A stretch of DNA of 64,000 nt from Phocaeicola sartorii JCM 17136 = DSM 21941 (GCF_000614185.1 NZ_BAKM01000012.1:62001-126000); one strand, 5' to 3'; shown: positions 8,581 to 18,339, counted from the first letter of the stretch. Numbers and translations are program-made. The notes: a model not told the origin generated them from the sequence alone.

Positions 8581-11168
8581 TTAACAGGGTTTAATTTTTC
8601 CTCCCTCCTCCGGACTCCCGGCCTGCTTTTGTGCCTCGTCAATCACTTTACCTGTTTCGTTTATTATAAAGATTGTTTTCTCCACCGCTTCTTCGCTGAC
8701 TTCGGTCGTTCCCCGTCTTTGTTCCATCCATGTCAGTGCGGGAATGCAACGGGTGGCACCCAGCATGGTGAACAGTGGCAACAGTTTATGAGCCATTGCC
8801 GTGATGCCTTCCATATTCCTTTCCGCCAACGCTTTTTTCATGTTCTCGCAGTTCTTTTTTGTTTCGCTGATGAAGGTGCGGAGTATTTCTGCGGCTGCTT
8901 CCGGATCATCTTCCGAGAAAGCAGTCAGGGCGGAGAAGTTCAACGCTTCTTGCCGGCTCTCCTCGGCCGGTGCTTCATGGGTGGAGGAATTTTCCACGGC
9001 AGGGATGTCTTTTCCGGTGGCTTGGGAGATGGCGGTGAACAGTTCGTTTATGGTGAAAGGTTTGTGCAGGCAACCGGCAAAACCATGCGAACGGAAATAC
9101 GCCTCGTCCATATCACTACGGGCGGTCAGTGCGATTACCGGCAGGGTTTGCACCCATGATGTGCCCAGCGTGCGGAGGGTTTTCAATAAATCGAATCCGT
9201 TCATGGCAGGCATCTGTATGTCAGTGAGCAGGGCGTCGAAGCGCTCTTCCTTCAATTTGTTGAGAAGTTCTTCGGGATGATGGCAGCAGGTCACAGTCAC
9301 TCCGGGGCGTTCCAGCATGGCGGTGGTAAGCTGTAATTGTATGCGGTCATCGTCAATTAAAATCAGGTGGAGCGGCTCGCTGTCTTCGTGGGGGGCGGCC
9401 GGAGTGTCTGTGGACCGGATTCCGGCTGCATCAGGAGAGGTGGGTGCGTGTTCCGCTTCCGCTCCGGAGAGGTTCTCATCCGGAACGGAAGGGCCTTCGG
9501 GCAAAGGCAGATATACATGGAAGCGGCTGCCTTTTCCTGGTTCGCTCTCTATCTTGATGTCTCCTTCGAGCAGGAGCACCAGTTTGCGGGTGATGGCCAG
9601 TCCCAAGCCGAATCCTTCTTGTCCTTGTGCGTTATGGAGCCGGGTGAATTCCTGGAAGATACGTTGTTGCTCTTCCCGGCTGATGCCGCATCCCGTGTCA
9701 CTGATACTGAAATGCAATTGGCCGTTTTCCAGTGCCGCCTGCAGGGTGATGCTTCCTTCCCGGGTGAATTTCAGCGCGTTGGAGAGCAGATTCTCTGCTA
9801 TCTGGCGGATGCGGAACGGGTCTCCTGTATACACGCGGTTCAGTGACTCGTTGCAGTGATAGTTCAGTTCCAGCTGTTTGGAGTCCGCCATCGGTTTGAA
9901 GCTGATATAAATGGTGTCGAACAGTTGGCGGGGGTTGAATGATACTAGGTTGATGTCCATTTTATGCGCGTCCAGCCGGTGATAATCCAGCAGGGACTTG
10001 ACCAGGCCGAGCAGGTGTTGGCAGAACTCTGCATGTTGTTCAAATAGAAGCGCTGGCGTTCTTCGGTTGTGATCCGTTCCAGCAGATCGGTATATCCCAG
10101 AATGGAACCCACGGGGGCTTTGATATCGTGCGTGATGGTCAGCATCAGTTTTTCACGTGCCGCCAGCAAGTCCTCGGCACGGCGTTTGGCTTTTTCCAGT
10201 TCCCGGCGGTAATGGTTGCTACGGGTGATGTCCCGCCATATCAGAACCAGAAAGAGGATGGCCAGTACCACAGCGGCAATGGCGATTCCTGCCATTGTGC
10301 GGATGGAGCTTTGTCGGATGTATTCCTCTTGTATATGTTTTTTTTGTGCCAGAGCCTGCTCTTCTTCCTCTATGGTGCTTAACAGCTGGTTGACTTTCTG
10401 GCTCAGTTTCAAGCCGCTGAGGCGTAGGGACTGGGTGCGGCGGTTCACCATTTCCATCCGTTCCTGATGGGTGTCGGTCACCCGGCTCTGTATGTCTTTC
10501 AGCAGGATGGCCACCGTGTCTGCCGGGCTGTATGCCTCGGTCAGCGTGTCGGTATATTCTTCCTGAATCACGTTGCTGACTTGGGTGGAATCGGCCTTTC
10601 CGGGTGCGAACACTTCTCCCAGCCGTTTGAAGAAGCTTTTGGGCTTCTTGCGGATGACGTATGAGTTGGTGTGTGTGATTACTTTTTTGCGTACGTGGGG
10701 AAGGCTGAGCAAAGAGTCCTGCTCGGCAATCAGTTCGTCGATATGCTGTTTGTAAATCTTGTCCGTCCCGCCTTCCTGAATCGCTCTCAGCAGGTTGCGC
10801 ATGTTCCGTTCCTTCTCCATGAAGAGCATTTCCACCGTGTCCAGTCGTGCCAGTTGTATGCTGTCGGCCAGCAGCGTGCGTAGGGAGTCGAGTACAGTGT
10901 TGGCTTGTTTCATGGTACGTTTGTATCGGTGGTATTGTCCCAGTTGTCCCGTACTGAGCGATTGCCCGATGACTTCCGCCTGATAGAGCTGGCCGATGAT
11001 CTGATTGGTGACATGTCGTCGTTGGCTCAGGATGGCTTCATCATCGCCGGTTCCGGTCAGTGACCTCATCTCTTGATAGATATATCCGATGGATAGGAAG
11101 AGCAGTGCGGTCAGCAGGATATAACCGGATGCAACTTTCAGCTTGGTGGAACGGTTGGGCAGGCTCAT
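8581..11168 (-). CDS. Hybrid histidine kinase with REC and HPt domains (frameshifted)
   Basis: About 862 residues after restoring one base near 10,022, where NNMQSSA continues as EHLLGLVKSLLDYHRLDAHK in the next frame. Domain order: N-terminal membrane helix (14-33), a long sensor region, a second helix (about 293-313), HisKA with phospho-acceptor His in ITHDIKAPVG, HATPase with NLLSNALKF, DTGCGIS and GFGLGLAI, a receiver with Asp in LLTDIQMPAMNG, and a C-terminal HPt with AHKLLPLF. Phosphate can therefore pass His-Asp-His to the NtrC-type regulator downstream. MATE is 7 nt upstream, so all three may share a transcript. The sensed signal is unknown. Confidence 0.88.
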
Positions 11169-11175
11169 GGTGGCT

Positions 11176-12492
11176 TTATTTTAATTTCGTATCACGGTTA
11201 AAGCGCAGGTAATAGAGTATTCCCGCTGTAGTCAGCCCGAAGGGGAATGCCATCCATATTCCTATGATCCCCCAGTCCATGACGAAGCCGAAGAAATAGC
11301 CGGCCGGCAGGGAGATAAGGAAATAAGCGATGAATGCGATATACATCATGGGTTTCACATCTGCGATTCCGCGGAGGGCATTGGCGAAATTTATCTGTAA
11401 TCCGTCACCAAACTGGTAGATGATGAACGGAATGATAAGTTGTGCTACCATCACGCTGACCGCCGGACTATCGCTGAACCATCCGCCCAGTTCGTTACGC
11501 AGCAGGAAGATGGGCAAGGCTCCTATCAGTGCGATGAGCAGCATGATATGGAATCCGGCGTATGCCGAGCGTCTGACGTTCATCCGGTCGTTTTGTCCGT
11601 GGAAATTACTAACCCGCACGGCAACGGCGGCTCCCATGCCATAATACATCATAAAGCAGATTTGGGAGATGGCGAGCATCACCTGGTGTGCCGCCAGGGC
11701 GGTAGTCCCGATCCATCCCACCATGATGGCGCTGAGGCTGAACGAAGCGGTCTCCATTCCCATCTGCATGGCAATGGGCCATCCCAGTTTGTTCAAGTGG
11801 AGGAAGTCCGCCCGGTTGAGCGCATGGTGCAGGAATCCTTCTTTATAAATATGATAACGCCGGGTACCGAAAAAGATGGCGGCGAATACGATCACCATCA
11901 TGATGCGGGAGGCCAGTGTGGAGATTCCCGCTCCCAGCAGTCCCATTTCGGGCATTCCCAGTTTGCCGTAGATCAGAATGTAATTGCCGATGATGTTCAT
12001 CACATTTCCCGCCAATAAGATCCACATGGAGACGCGGGTATCGGTTATGCCGTCGGCAAATTGCTTGAAGCCGTTGAAAAGCAACACAAACAACAGGGAG
12101 ATCAACAAAACGATGAAGTAGGGACGCATCAGGGGCAGCAGTTCCTCGGGCTGTCCCAGCCGGTGGATATTCAGGTAGAGTATCCACATGATGAGCGTGA
12201 GCAATACCGCCAGCAGTGTATTGGCAAACAGGCTGTTCTTCAGCATCCGTCCCACGACATTGGTTTCCCCCCGTCCGAACAGGCTTCCTACGACAGGGGT
12301 CAGCCCGTACGAGAATCCGGTAGCGAAAATAATGGCCAGGGTAAACATGTTGTTGACAAAACTGGCGGCGGCCAGCTCGTTCGTACTGTGATGGCCTATC
12401 ATCAATGTATCGGCAAAACCCAGAATGATGACGCCTATCTGGCCGATTACGATGGGGAGGCCTAAAGAGAAAAGTGTTTTATAATGTTGCAT
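11176..12492 (-). CDS. MATE family efflux transporter
   Basis: 438 residues and about twelve hydrophobic segments, the normal size for a MATE antiporter that exports drugs or metabolites against Na+ or H+. The start LFSLGLPIVIGQIGVIILGFADTLMIG is typical of NorM/DinF proteins, as is GMGAAVAVRVSNFHGQND. It lies between an M16 peptidase and the hybrid kinase. The very short gap to the kinase suggests co-transcription, and perhaps control of export by the two-component system. The substrate is not predictable. Confidence 0.9.
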   Translation of the reverse strand: MQHYKTLFSLGLPIVIGQIGVIILGFADTLMIGHHSTNELAAASFVNNMFTLAIIFATGFSYGLTPVVGSLFGRGETNVVGRMLKNSLFANTLLAVLLTLIMWILYLNIHRLGQPEELLPLMRPYFIVLLISLLFVLLFNGFKQFADGITDTRVSMWILLAGNVMNIIGNYILIYGKLGMPEMGLLGAGISTLASRIMMVIVFAAIFFGTRRYHIYKEGFLHHALNRADFLHLNKLGWPIAMQMGMETASFSLSAIMVGWIGTTALAAHQVMLAISQICFMMYYGMGAAVAVRVSNFHGQNDRMNVRRSAYAGFHIMLLIALIGALPIFLLRNELGGWFSDSPAVSVMVAQLIIPFIIYQFGDGLQINFANALRGIADVKPMMYIAFIAYFLISLPAGYFFGFVMDWGIIGIWMAFPFGLTTAGILYYLRFNRDTKLK

Positions 12493-12511
12493 GGTTCATA
12501 ATTTGCTGATG

Positions 12512-12539
12512 TGCTAATTGGCATATTGGCAAATTAGCA
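12512..12539. repeat. Small inverted repeat between M16 peptidase and MATE genes
   Basis: TGCTAATT (12512-12519) and AATTAGCA (12532-12539) form an 8-bp stem immediately after the M16 stop codon. It may be a weak transcription or RNA-processing structure. Confidence 0.4.
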
Positions 12540-13781
12540 TACGGATAAATTACTTTTATAGTAAAGTGTGGAACAATTTTCCCGCACAAATGTTTTTTGT
12601 GCCGCTTTTTTTATCTGCTCCGCAGTGACCGAGCGATACTTGCTTACTTCCTGATTGATATCCTCCGCTTTGCCGGTCAGTTCAAAATAAGCCAGATTAG
12701 TAGCTACATTCAGGTAATTCAAGTTATTGAATATCTGTTCGCTTTCATAGCGGTTCTTCACTTTTTCCAGTTCGTTCTCATCCACACTTTCTTCCGTCAA
12801 TGCTTTCAGTTCCTGCCATACGGCCGCTTCGGCCGCTTCCAGCGTGACACCCGGGGCGGGTTTGCCGGTGATATGGAACAATCCTTGGTCAATGCTGCCC
12901 GAGATATAGGCGTCGATGCTGTTGAATACCTGTCTCTCTTGCACCAGATGCTGCACCAGGCGGCAGGAACGTCCGCTGCTCAGCAAGTCGCTCAGCATAT
13001 CAAAAGCATAGTAGTCGGGATGGCGCCGTTCACAGATATGGAATGCCATGAAGAGCGCGTCTACAGGCACGTTACGCTCCACTGTCAGCCGGCGTTCCTC
13101 CGTTTGCTGGGGCTCCGCCGGCAGTGAGCGGGGCACTACGTTGCGGCGCGGGATGGGGCCGAACCATTTTTCGGCCAGTGCCACTGTCTCTTCAAAAGTG
13201 ATATGCCCCGTTACCGCCAGAATGGCGTTGTCCGGCGCATAATATTTAAAGAAAAAAGCTTTCACCTCTTCCAGGGTGGCATGGGCTATGTGGCTGATTT
13301 CTTTGCCGATGGTAGGCCACTGGTACGGATGTACCTTATAAGCCAGGGCGCGTAGCAGATGCGAGGCGTCGCCGTATGGCTGGTTCAGGTTCCGTTGTTT
13401 GAATTCTTCGATCACCACTTGCCGTTGCACTTCCAGGCTGCGCGGGTTGAAGTCGAGGGACAACATACGGTCACTCTCCAGCCAGAATCCGGTTTCCACA
13501 TTCTGGCGGGGGAGGGTGATGTAATAATTGGTCATGTCATTATTCGTCCATGCGTTGTTCTCGCCTCCGGCGTTTTGCACCGGAGTGTCATAGTCGGGCA
13601 CATGAACAGAGCCTCCGAACATCAGGTGCTCGAACAGATGGGCGAATCCGGTATGATCAGGGTCCTCGTCGCGTGCGCCCACATCGTACAGCAGGTTCAG
13701 TGCCACCATCTGAGTCGTGTTGTCCTCGTTGTGTATCACACGCAGTCCGTTGGACAAGGTGTATCGGTTTATGTTAATCAT
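12534..13781 (-). CDS. M16 family zinc peptidase
   Basis: 415 residues. The inverted zinc motif HxxEH is seen as HLFEH near residue 47, in GFAHLFEHLMFGGS. The downstream Glu ligand lies in the VQRQVVIEEFKQR region. A single-module M16B-type protease of this length normally acts as a dimer with a second M16 subunit. MININ..LSNGLRVI is the usual N-terminus. There is no signal peptide, so it is probably cytoplasmic. It sits 12 nt downstream of the cyclophilin gene. Confidence 0.88.
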   Translation of the reverse strand: MININRYTLSNGLRVIHNEDNTTQMVALNLLYDVGARDEDPDHTGFAHLFEHLMFGGSVHVPDYDTPVQNAGGENNAWTNNDMTNYYITLPRQNVETGFWLESDRMLSLDFNPRSLEVQRQVVIEEFKQRNLNQPYGDASHLLRALAYKVHPYQWPTIGKEISHIAHATLEEVKAFFFKYYAPDNAILAVTGHITFEETVALAEKWFGPIPRRNVVPRSLPAEPQQTEERRLTVERNVPVDALFMAFHICERRHPDYYAFDMLSDLLSSGRSCRLVQHLVQERQVFNSIDAYISGSIDQGLFHITGKPAPGVTLEAAEAAVWQELKALTEESVDENELEKVKNRYESEQIFNNLNYLNVATNLAYFELTGKAEDINQEVSKYRSVTAEQIKKAAQKTFVRENCSTLYYKSNLSVC

Positions 13782-13793
13782 TCGGCTTGTAAA

Positions 13794-14636
13794 TTACTCA
13801 ATGCTTGCCTTGAGAATCCGGATATTCTCTACAGGGCGGTCTGCACGGTTTGTTTTTGCTATTTCAATGTTGTTTACTACCTCCATTCCTTCGGTCACTT
13901 CACCGAATATGGTGTAAGAGCCGTCCAGGTGGGGGGCGCCTCCTATGGTGCTGTATGCCTGGATTTGTTCGGGGGTGAAGCGGAATTTCTCTTCTTTGTC
14001 CGCCAGTTCACGGGCTTGTGCCTCCAGTGAGTCTTGCAATTCCAGTAATCCGGCATTGTCTCCCGCCTTGCGCATCTTGTATATTTCCTTCATGTGCTGG
14101 CGTGCCAGGCTGTCGAATATAGCCTCTTCGCGCTGTTCGTTCATTTTGTTCTCCATGCCCAGCAGTTGCGGCTCGGTGAACTTGCGTCCGGTAACAATAT
14201 AGAACTGGCAACCCGATGAAGCCTTTTCGGGGTTCACATCATCTCCTTGGCGTGCTGCTGCCAAGACCCCTCTTTTGTGGAAGAACTTCGGATTGAACTC
14301 GGCGGGGATGGTGTAGCCCACATCACCGCTGCCCAGCATGGCGGTATCCGATGCGCTTTTGCTGTCCGGATCGCCGGCTTGGATCATGAATTGTTTGATC
14401 ACCCGGTGGAACAATGTACTGTCATAGACTCCCTCTTTTACCAGTTTGATAAAGTTATCACGATGTTTCGGCGTTTCATTATACAGGGCCACTGTGATAT
14501 TTCCCATAGTGGTTTCCAGTTTCACCAAGGTGCGGTTTTCATTTTCCATACGATTCGTTTGTTTTTTTGAGCCGGCGCTACAGGCTGTCAGTGCGATGAA
14601 GGCCAGGCATATTAGTAAACTTTTGTTTGTTTTCAT
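13794..14636 (-). CDS. Cyclophilin-type peptidyl-prolyl isomerase lipoprotein
   Basis: 280 residues. The lipoprotein signal ends in LTAC, so the protein is probably anchored in the periplasm or outer membrane. The cyclophilin core is clear: TTMGNITVALYNETPKHRDN, LFHRVIKQFMIQAGDP, GCQFYIVTG and DGSYTIFGEVTEGMEVVNNI. A charged insertion of about 60 residues (roughly 165-230) splits the domain before GGAPHLDG, as in several Bacteroidetes PPIases. It catalyses cis-trans isomerisation of prolyl bonds during envelope protein folding. Confidence 0.9.
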   Translation of the reverse strand: MKTNKSLLICLAFIALTACSAGSKKQTNRMENENRTLVKLETTMGNITVALYNETPKHRDNFIKLVKEGVYDSTLFHRVIKQFMIQAGDPDSKSASDTAMLGSGDVGYTIPAEFNPKFFHKRGVLAAARQGDDVNPEKASSGCQFYIVTGRKFTEPQLLGMENKMNEQREEAIFDSLARQHMKEIYKMRKAGDNAGLLELQDSLEAQARELADKEEKFRFTPEQIQAYSTIGGAPHLDGSYTIFGEVTEGMEVVNNIEIAKTNRADRPVENIRILKASIE

Positions 14637-14659
14637 GGATATAGCTTTTATTCAGTTGA

Positions 14660-14667
14660 CAAAGATA
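14660..14667 (-). promoter_or_regulatory. -7 element for the cyclophilin gene
   Basis: TATCTTTG on the minus strand, 24 nt upstream of the start codon. A TTTG at 14690-14693 lies 22 nt away, slightly more than the usual spacing. Confidence 0.5.
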
Positions 14668-15023
14668 GGAAGAACTCGCAAAAAAACGGCAAAATTTGGA
14701 TAAATAAAGTAAGTGTTTGGTATTGAGGAGAGTTAAGCCAAATTCTTCTATACCTTTCCAAATCGCTAAAATGCAGGATAATGAAAGGTTAAGAGAAAGA
14801 TTTGCTACTTATCCGTTGCCCTTTTTAGCCCCGGATAATCCGGCAAAATAACGCTTGACCACCTGCGGTTTTACCGTTCACCATGCAAAGAACCCTATAT
14901 TTTGCCCGTAAAGATAACCGTTTTTTTCCGTTTTTCATGGAAATACAGGTTATGTTACCGGCATCCGGGGTTTTATTCTTTGTTCCGCTATAATTTTCAC
15001 AACTGTAAATAACTCTATATCAA
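14668..15023. other. Probable left junction zone of the ICE (no gene)
   Basis: About 350 bases with no credible gene between the last chromosomal gene and the first recombinase. Several short related blocks occur (TTTTACCG, ATAACCG, GTTACCG at roughly 14,870-14,960). They could be recombinase arm sites. The exact junction cannot be fixed without the other end of the element. Confidence 0.4.
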
Positions 15024-15024
15024 G

Positions 15025-15032
15025 TAATTTTG
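15025..15032 (+). promoter_or_regulatory. -7 element of the first recombinase gene
   Basis: TAATTTTG fits TAnnTTTG, 19 nt before the start codon. With its neighbours it reads GTAATTTTGC, which also fits the GTAnnTTTGC core used by CTnDOT-type att sites, so it may be promoter, att core, or both. Confidence 0.45.
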
Positions 15033-15051
15033 CAACATAAAAAATAGAGTT

Positions 15052-16275
15052 ATGAAACAGACGGATGTAACGGTTACGTTCTACCTCAAAAAGAGCGAAA
15101 TGAATGACGAGGGACATTGCCCGGTCATGGCGAAACTTACTGTCGGCAAATTTTCAGAAGCGGCTTTTAGCGCGAAAATGTCCGTACCCGCTGCCCTGTG
15201 GGCATCCGGACGTGCCACGGGTAAAAGTAACGCCGCGCGGGAAATCAACCGGCAACTGGACGATTTGCGAGCTTCAGCCATTTCCATTTATGATGAGCTG
15301 TCAGCCACCCGTGAGAATGTAACGGCTGAAGAAATAAGGAATCTGTTGTTGGGGACGGCTTTCGGGCAGGAAACCCTGTTGGGTTATTTCCGGACGTTCA
15401 TCGAACATTTCGAAAAACGTGTCGGCGTGAACCGGGAAAAGGGAACAGCGCAATCTTACCGCTATGCTTGTAACTGTGTGGCTGCTTTCATCCAGGAGAA
15501 ATACAAGTTGTCGGATGTCTCTTTCACGGCTCTGAACCGTTCATTCATCGACAACTATGACCTCTACCTACGCACGGAGCGCCGCTTTGCCCCGGGAACT
15601 ATCGTGTTGCTTGTCACACGGTTGAACACGATTGTCGGGGAAGCCATCGCGGAAGGGATTATCACTGCCGACCCGTTCGCGGGGTATGAAGCCGAACGCC
15701 CCGAGAGGGAGCAGAAATACCTTACCGCCGCGGAGTTACAACGGCTGATGACCACACCCCTGCACGACCCGAAACTCTACCATATCCGCGACCTGTTCCT
15801 CTTCTCCTGCTACACGGGTATCCCTTACGGGGACATGTGCCGTCTGACGGTGAAGGATCTGGAAGTGGCAGAGGATGGTGAGGTATGGATCAAGACCGCC
15901 CGTAAGAAGACGAAAATCGACTATGAAGTGCCGTTGCTCGACATACCGTTGCTCATCCTCGACAAATACCGGGATATGGCTCCGGAAGGAAAACTGCTGC
16001 CGATGTACAGCAACAACGAACTCAACCGGACACTGAAACGTATTGCCGCCATTTGCGGAATTGAACGGAAACTCGTCTTTCACTGCGGACGCCATACCTA
16101 CGCCACCGAGATCACGCTTTCGCATGGTGTCCCGCTTGAAACCGTCAGTAAAATGCTGGGGCATAGCCGCATTTCCACGACGCAGATTTACGCCAAAGTG
16201 ACCGATGACAAGATCGACATGGATACCCGGTCTTTAGAGGAAAAGATTGCCGGCCGCTTCTCGGTAGCTATTTAA
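15052..16275 (+). CDS. Tyrosine recombinase/integrase 1 of the ICE
   Basis: 407 residues: an N-terminal arm-binding domain, a phage-integrase SAM-like domain (about 105-200), and a C-terminal catalytic domain. Catalytic residues visible are HCGRH (H-x-x-R), LGHSRISTTQ and nucleophile Tyr in IYAKV. The first conserved Arg, normally in TGxRxSE, is replaced: the segment reads YTGIPYGDM. The same loss is known in IntDOT-type recombinases. It should cut and rejoin the ICE ends. A second paralogue follows after 31 nt, and both may be needed. Confidence 0.9.
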   Translation: MKQTDVTVTFYLKKSEMNDEGHCPVMAKLTVGKFSEAAFSAKMSVPAALWASGRATGKSNAAREINRQLDDLRASAISIYDELSATRENVTAEEIRNLLLGTAFGQETLLGYFRTFIEHFEKRVGVNREKGTAQSYRYACNCVAAFIQEKYKLSDVSFTALNRSFIDNYDLYLRTERRFAPGTIVLLVTRLNTIVGEAIAEGIITADPFAGYEAERPEREQKYLTAAELQRLMTTPLHDPKLYHIRDLFLFSCYTGIPYGDMCRLTVKDLEVAEDGEVWIKTARKKTKIDYEVPLLDIPLLILDKYRDMAPEGKLLPMYSNNELNRTLKRIAAICGIERKLVFHCGRHTYATEITLSHGVPLETVSKMLGHSRISTTQIYAKVTDDKIDMDTRSLEEKIAGRFSVAI

Positions 16276-16306
16276 TCTATCATTGACAATCAAATTCACA
16301 ACGACT

Positions 16307-17596
16307 ATGGAACCGAATAATAAAGAGATAAAACGCCGCAGCACGTTCTCCCTGCTGTTCTACATCAACCGCACGAAAGTCCGCAAGGACGGAACATGTA
16401 AATTGTTATGCAAGGTAAGCATCGACGCCAAATCGGCCCCGATCAACATCAACGCGTTTGTCGATCCATCGCTCTGGAATCCGGAAAGCAAAAGGGCGAA
16501 CGGACGAAGCGAGAACGCCCGAACGGTAAACCTGGCAATAGAGAAACTGACCGAAAAAATCACCGGACATTACCGCCATATTCGTAAAAGCCTCGGTTTC
16601 GTGACGGCCGAGCTGGTCAAAAACGCCGTGGAAGGAATCGGGCAGAAACCGTTCACTCTCCTTGCCTTGTTCCGCGAGCATAACGAGGAGTTCCGCAAGC
16701 GTGTCGGCGTGGATCGCAAGGAAGAAACCTATGAAAGTTACGAGAACTCCTATAATATTTTAGCCTCCTTCGTGAAAAAAAGGAAGGAAAAGGAGGATGT
16801 AGCGTTGCGGAGTCTTGACCGGGAGTTCTACGATGATTTTGAAATATTCCTGCGTACAGATCGTGGAATGAAACCCAAGACAGTACACGAGCATCTCTAC
16901 CGGTTGAAGAAAATGACCAAGCGGGCTGTCAGTCAGGGCACACTCCGGCGCGACCCTTACGGGAAGCTGCACCCGGAACTGCCCCGGCGCAAGAGCCGCC
17001 ATTTGAAGCTCGAAGACCTCAAAAAGCTGATGGAAACTCCCGTCGATAAACCCAATCTTCAGCGGGTGCGGGACTGGTTTCTCTTCGCCACCTTCACGGG
17101 GTTGTCCTACGCCGACCTGAAACGCTTGTCCGAAAAAGACATCACGCAATCGGACGACGGAACGTACTGGATACACATCCGGCGCCAGAAGACCGAAACG
17201 CCCTCGGCCATCCGCCTGCTGAACGTGCCGTTGCAGATCATCGAGAAATACCGCCACGAGCGTAGAAGCGACAGGATTTTCAACCTCTATTGCCGGAGGT
17301 ATCTCATTAAGCTCACCAGAGAACTGGGACGGACATACGGCTTCGACATGACATTTCACCAGGCGAGGCACAATTTCGGGACACATATCACGCTCTCGCT
17401 GGGTGTGCCTATCGAAACCGTCAGCCGCATGATGGGACACAAGAGTATTTCCACCACGCAAATTTACGCCAAAGTGACCGACCGCAAGGTGGACGAGGAT
17501 ATGAAACGGCTGAAAGAACAGAGCAAAGGCCGGAAAATAAATCTCTACGAGGAGGACGAACCGGGAACGGAAAATATTATAACGGTAAACGGTTGA
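16307..17596 (+). CDS. Tyrosine recombinase/integrase 2 of the ICE
   Basis: 429 residues, the same architecture as the preceding recombinase. The ATG at 16307 is preferred to an upstream TTG because it opens directly into the conserved arm domain (RRSTFSLLFYINRTKVRKDG). Catalytic residues are FHQARH, MGHKSISTTQ and Tyr in IYAKV. The first Arg is replaced by Ser in FTGLSYADL, as in IntDOT. The C-terminal tail is Lys- and Glu-rich. It is probably co-transcribed with recombinase 1. Confidence 0.9.
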   Translation: MEPNNKEIKRRSTFSLLFYINRTKVRKDGTCKLLCKVSIDAKSAPININAFVDPSLWNPESKRANGRSENARTVNLAIEKLTEKITGHYRHIRKSLGFVTAELVKNAVEGIGQKPFTLLALFREHNEEFRKRVGVDRKEETYESYENSYNILASFVKKRKEKEDVALRSLDREFYDDFEIFLRTDRGMKPKTVHEHLYRLKKMTKRAVSQGTLRRDPYGKLHPELPRRKSRHLKLEDLKKLMETPVDKPNLQRVRDWFLFATFTGLSYADLKRLSEKDITQSDDGTYWIHIRRQKTETPSAIRLLNVPLQIIEKYRHERRSDRIFNLYCRRYLIKLTRELGRTYGFDMTFHQARHNFGTHITLSLGVPIETVSRMMGHKSISTTQIYAKVTDRKVDEDMKRLKEQSKGRKINLYEEDEPGTENIITVNG

Positions 17597-17624
17597 ACAG
17601 TATAATAAAAATCGATAAATTTGT

Positions 17625-17990
17625 ATGACTATGACGACAAGAGAACCTATCTGCATTGAAAACGGGCGGGTGGAAATCCACATGCCGGAGAACCGTGTAT
17701 GGCTCACGCGCCACCAGATTGCCGACCTGTTCGGTGTTTTCGTTCCTGCCGTGGGGAGCAACATCCGCTCCATACTCAAAAGCGGCATACTCCGTGAGGA
17801 GCGGGTTTACCGCCGGGAGCGCAACCGTGACGGCGGTATTGTCGAGCTGTATTCGCTCGAAATGATCGCCGCGCTGGCTTTCCGCTTAAAATCCGGGAAT
17901 GCCGAAGCCTTCCGCCGGTGGCTTGTCCGAAAGGCCACGACGACCGCCGTCGTCTGGCAGCTTCCCGGCATGAACACGATATTGAACTGA
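17625..17990 (+). CDS. RhuM-like DNA-binding domain protein (hypothetical)
   Basis: 121 residues. The central part (VWLTRHQIADLFGVFVPAVGSNIRSILKSG) reads like a winged HTH. With VYRRERNRDGGIVELYSLEMIAALAFRLKS it resembles the N-terminal region of RhuM/Fic-associated virulence-type proteins. Only this domain is present. It lies 28 nt after the second integrase and stops at a strong terminator. A regulatory role in integration or excision is plausible but not shown. Confidence 0.6.
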   Translation: MTMTTREPICIENGRVEIHMPENRVWLTRHQIADLFGVFVPAVGSNIRSILKSGILREERVYRRERNRDGGIVELYSLEMIAALAFRLKSGNAEAFRRWLVRKATTTAVVWQLPGMNTILN

Positions 17991-18029
17991 AAAAAGAAGA
18001 ACGGCCAAAATAAAGGCCGTTCTTCTTTT
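17991..18029. terminator. Bidirectional terminator
   Basis: AAAAAGAAGAACGGCC (17991-18006), loop AAAATAAA, GGCCGTTCTTCTTTT (18015-18029): a perfect stem of about 15 bp with A/T tracts. It separates the convergent integrase operon and HTH operon. Confidence 0.88.
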
Positions 18030-18339
18030 ATACCCATTCCTGTCCCCCGATACATTTCTTCCGGGAATCTTCCAGGAGCTTCTGTATCTCGGATTCCATG
18101 TATAGTACCTTGCCCTGAATCAAATAATAGGGAATGATCCGCGCCGTGCGGTATTCCTGCAATGTACGCCTGCTGATTTTCAGCAGCCGGGACAATTCCT
18201 CGTCGGTGACGAACCGCTCTCCCTTGAGTGTCCGGCCTCCGGAAGATTCCAGTTTATCCAGTGCCTTGCCGGCCTTTTCCAAGCGCCGGAAGAGATCCGC
18301 CACACGCGGATCGTGCTTGTCGATGAAATAATGGCTCAT
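18028..18339 (-). CDS. Helix-turn-helix (excisionase/MerR-like) protein
   Basis: 103 residues. The HTH core is FVTDEELSRLLKISRRTLQEYRTARIIPYYLIQGKVLYMESEI, a winged excisionase-like fold common beside Bacteroidales ICE integrases. Its start overlaps the stop of the upstream HTH gene by 4 nt (ATGA), so the two are translationally coupled. A Xis-like or transcriptional role for the integrase module is likely from context. Confidence 0.75.
   Translation of the reverse strand: MSHYFIDKHDPRVADLFRRLEKAGKALDKLESSGGRTLKGERFVTDEELSRLLKISRRTLQEYRTARIIPYYLIQGKVLYMESEIQKLLEDSRKKCIGGQEWV

Noticed and set aside
8581-11168. Two separate genes, a sensor and a REC-HPt protein
   Set aside because: The kinase H-box and ATPase domain are split by a one-base shift at 10,022 and join perfectly when it is restored.
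16760-17788. 342-residue open frame on the minus strand
   Set aside because: Antisense to integrase 2, which has all its expected catalytic blocks.
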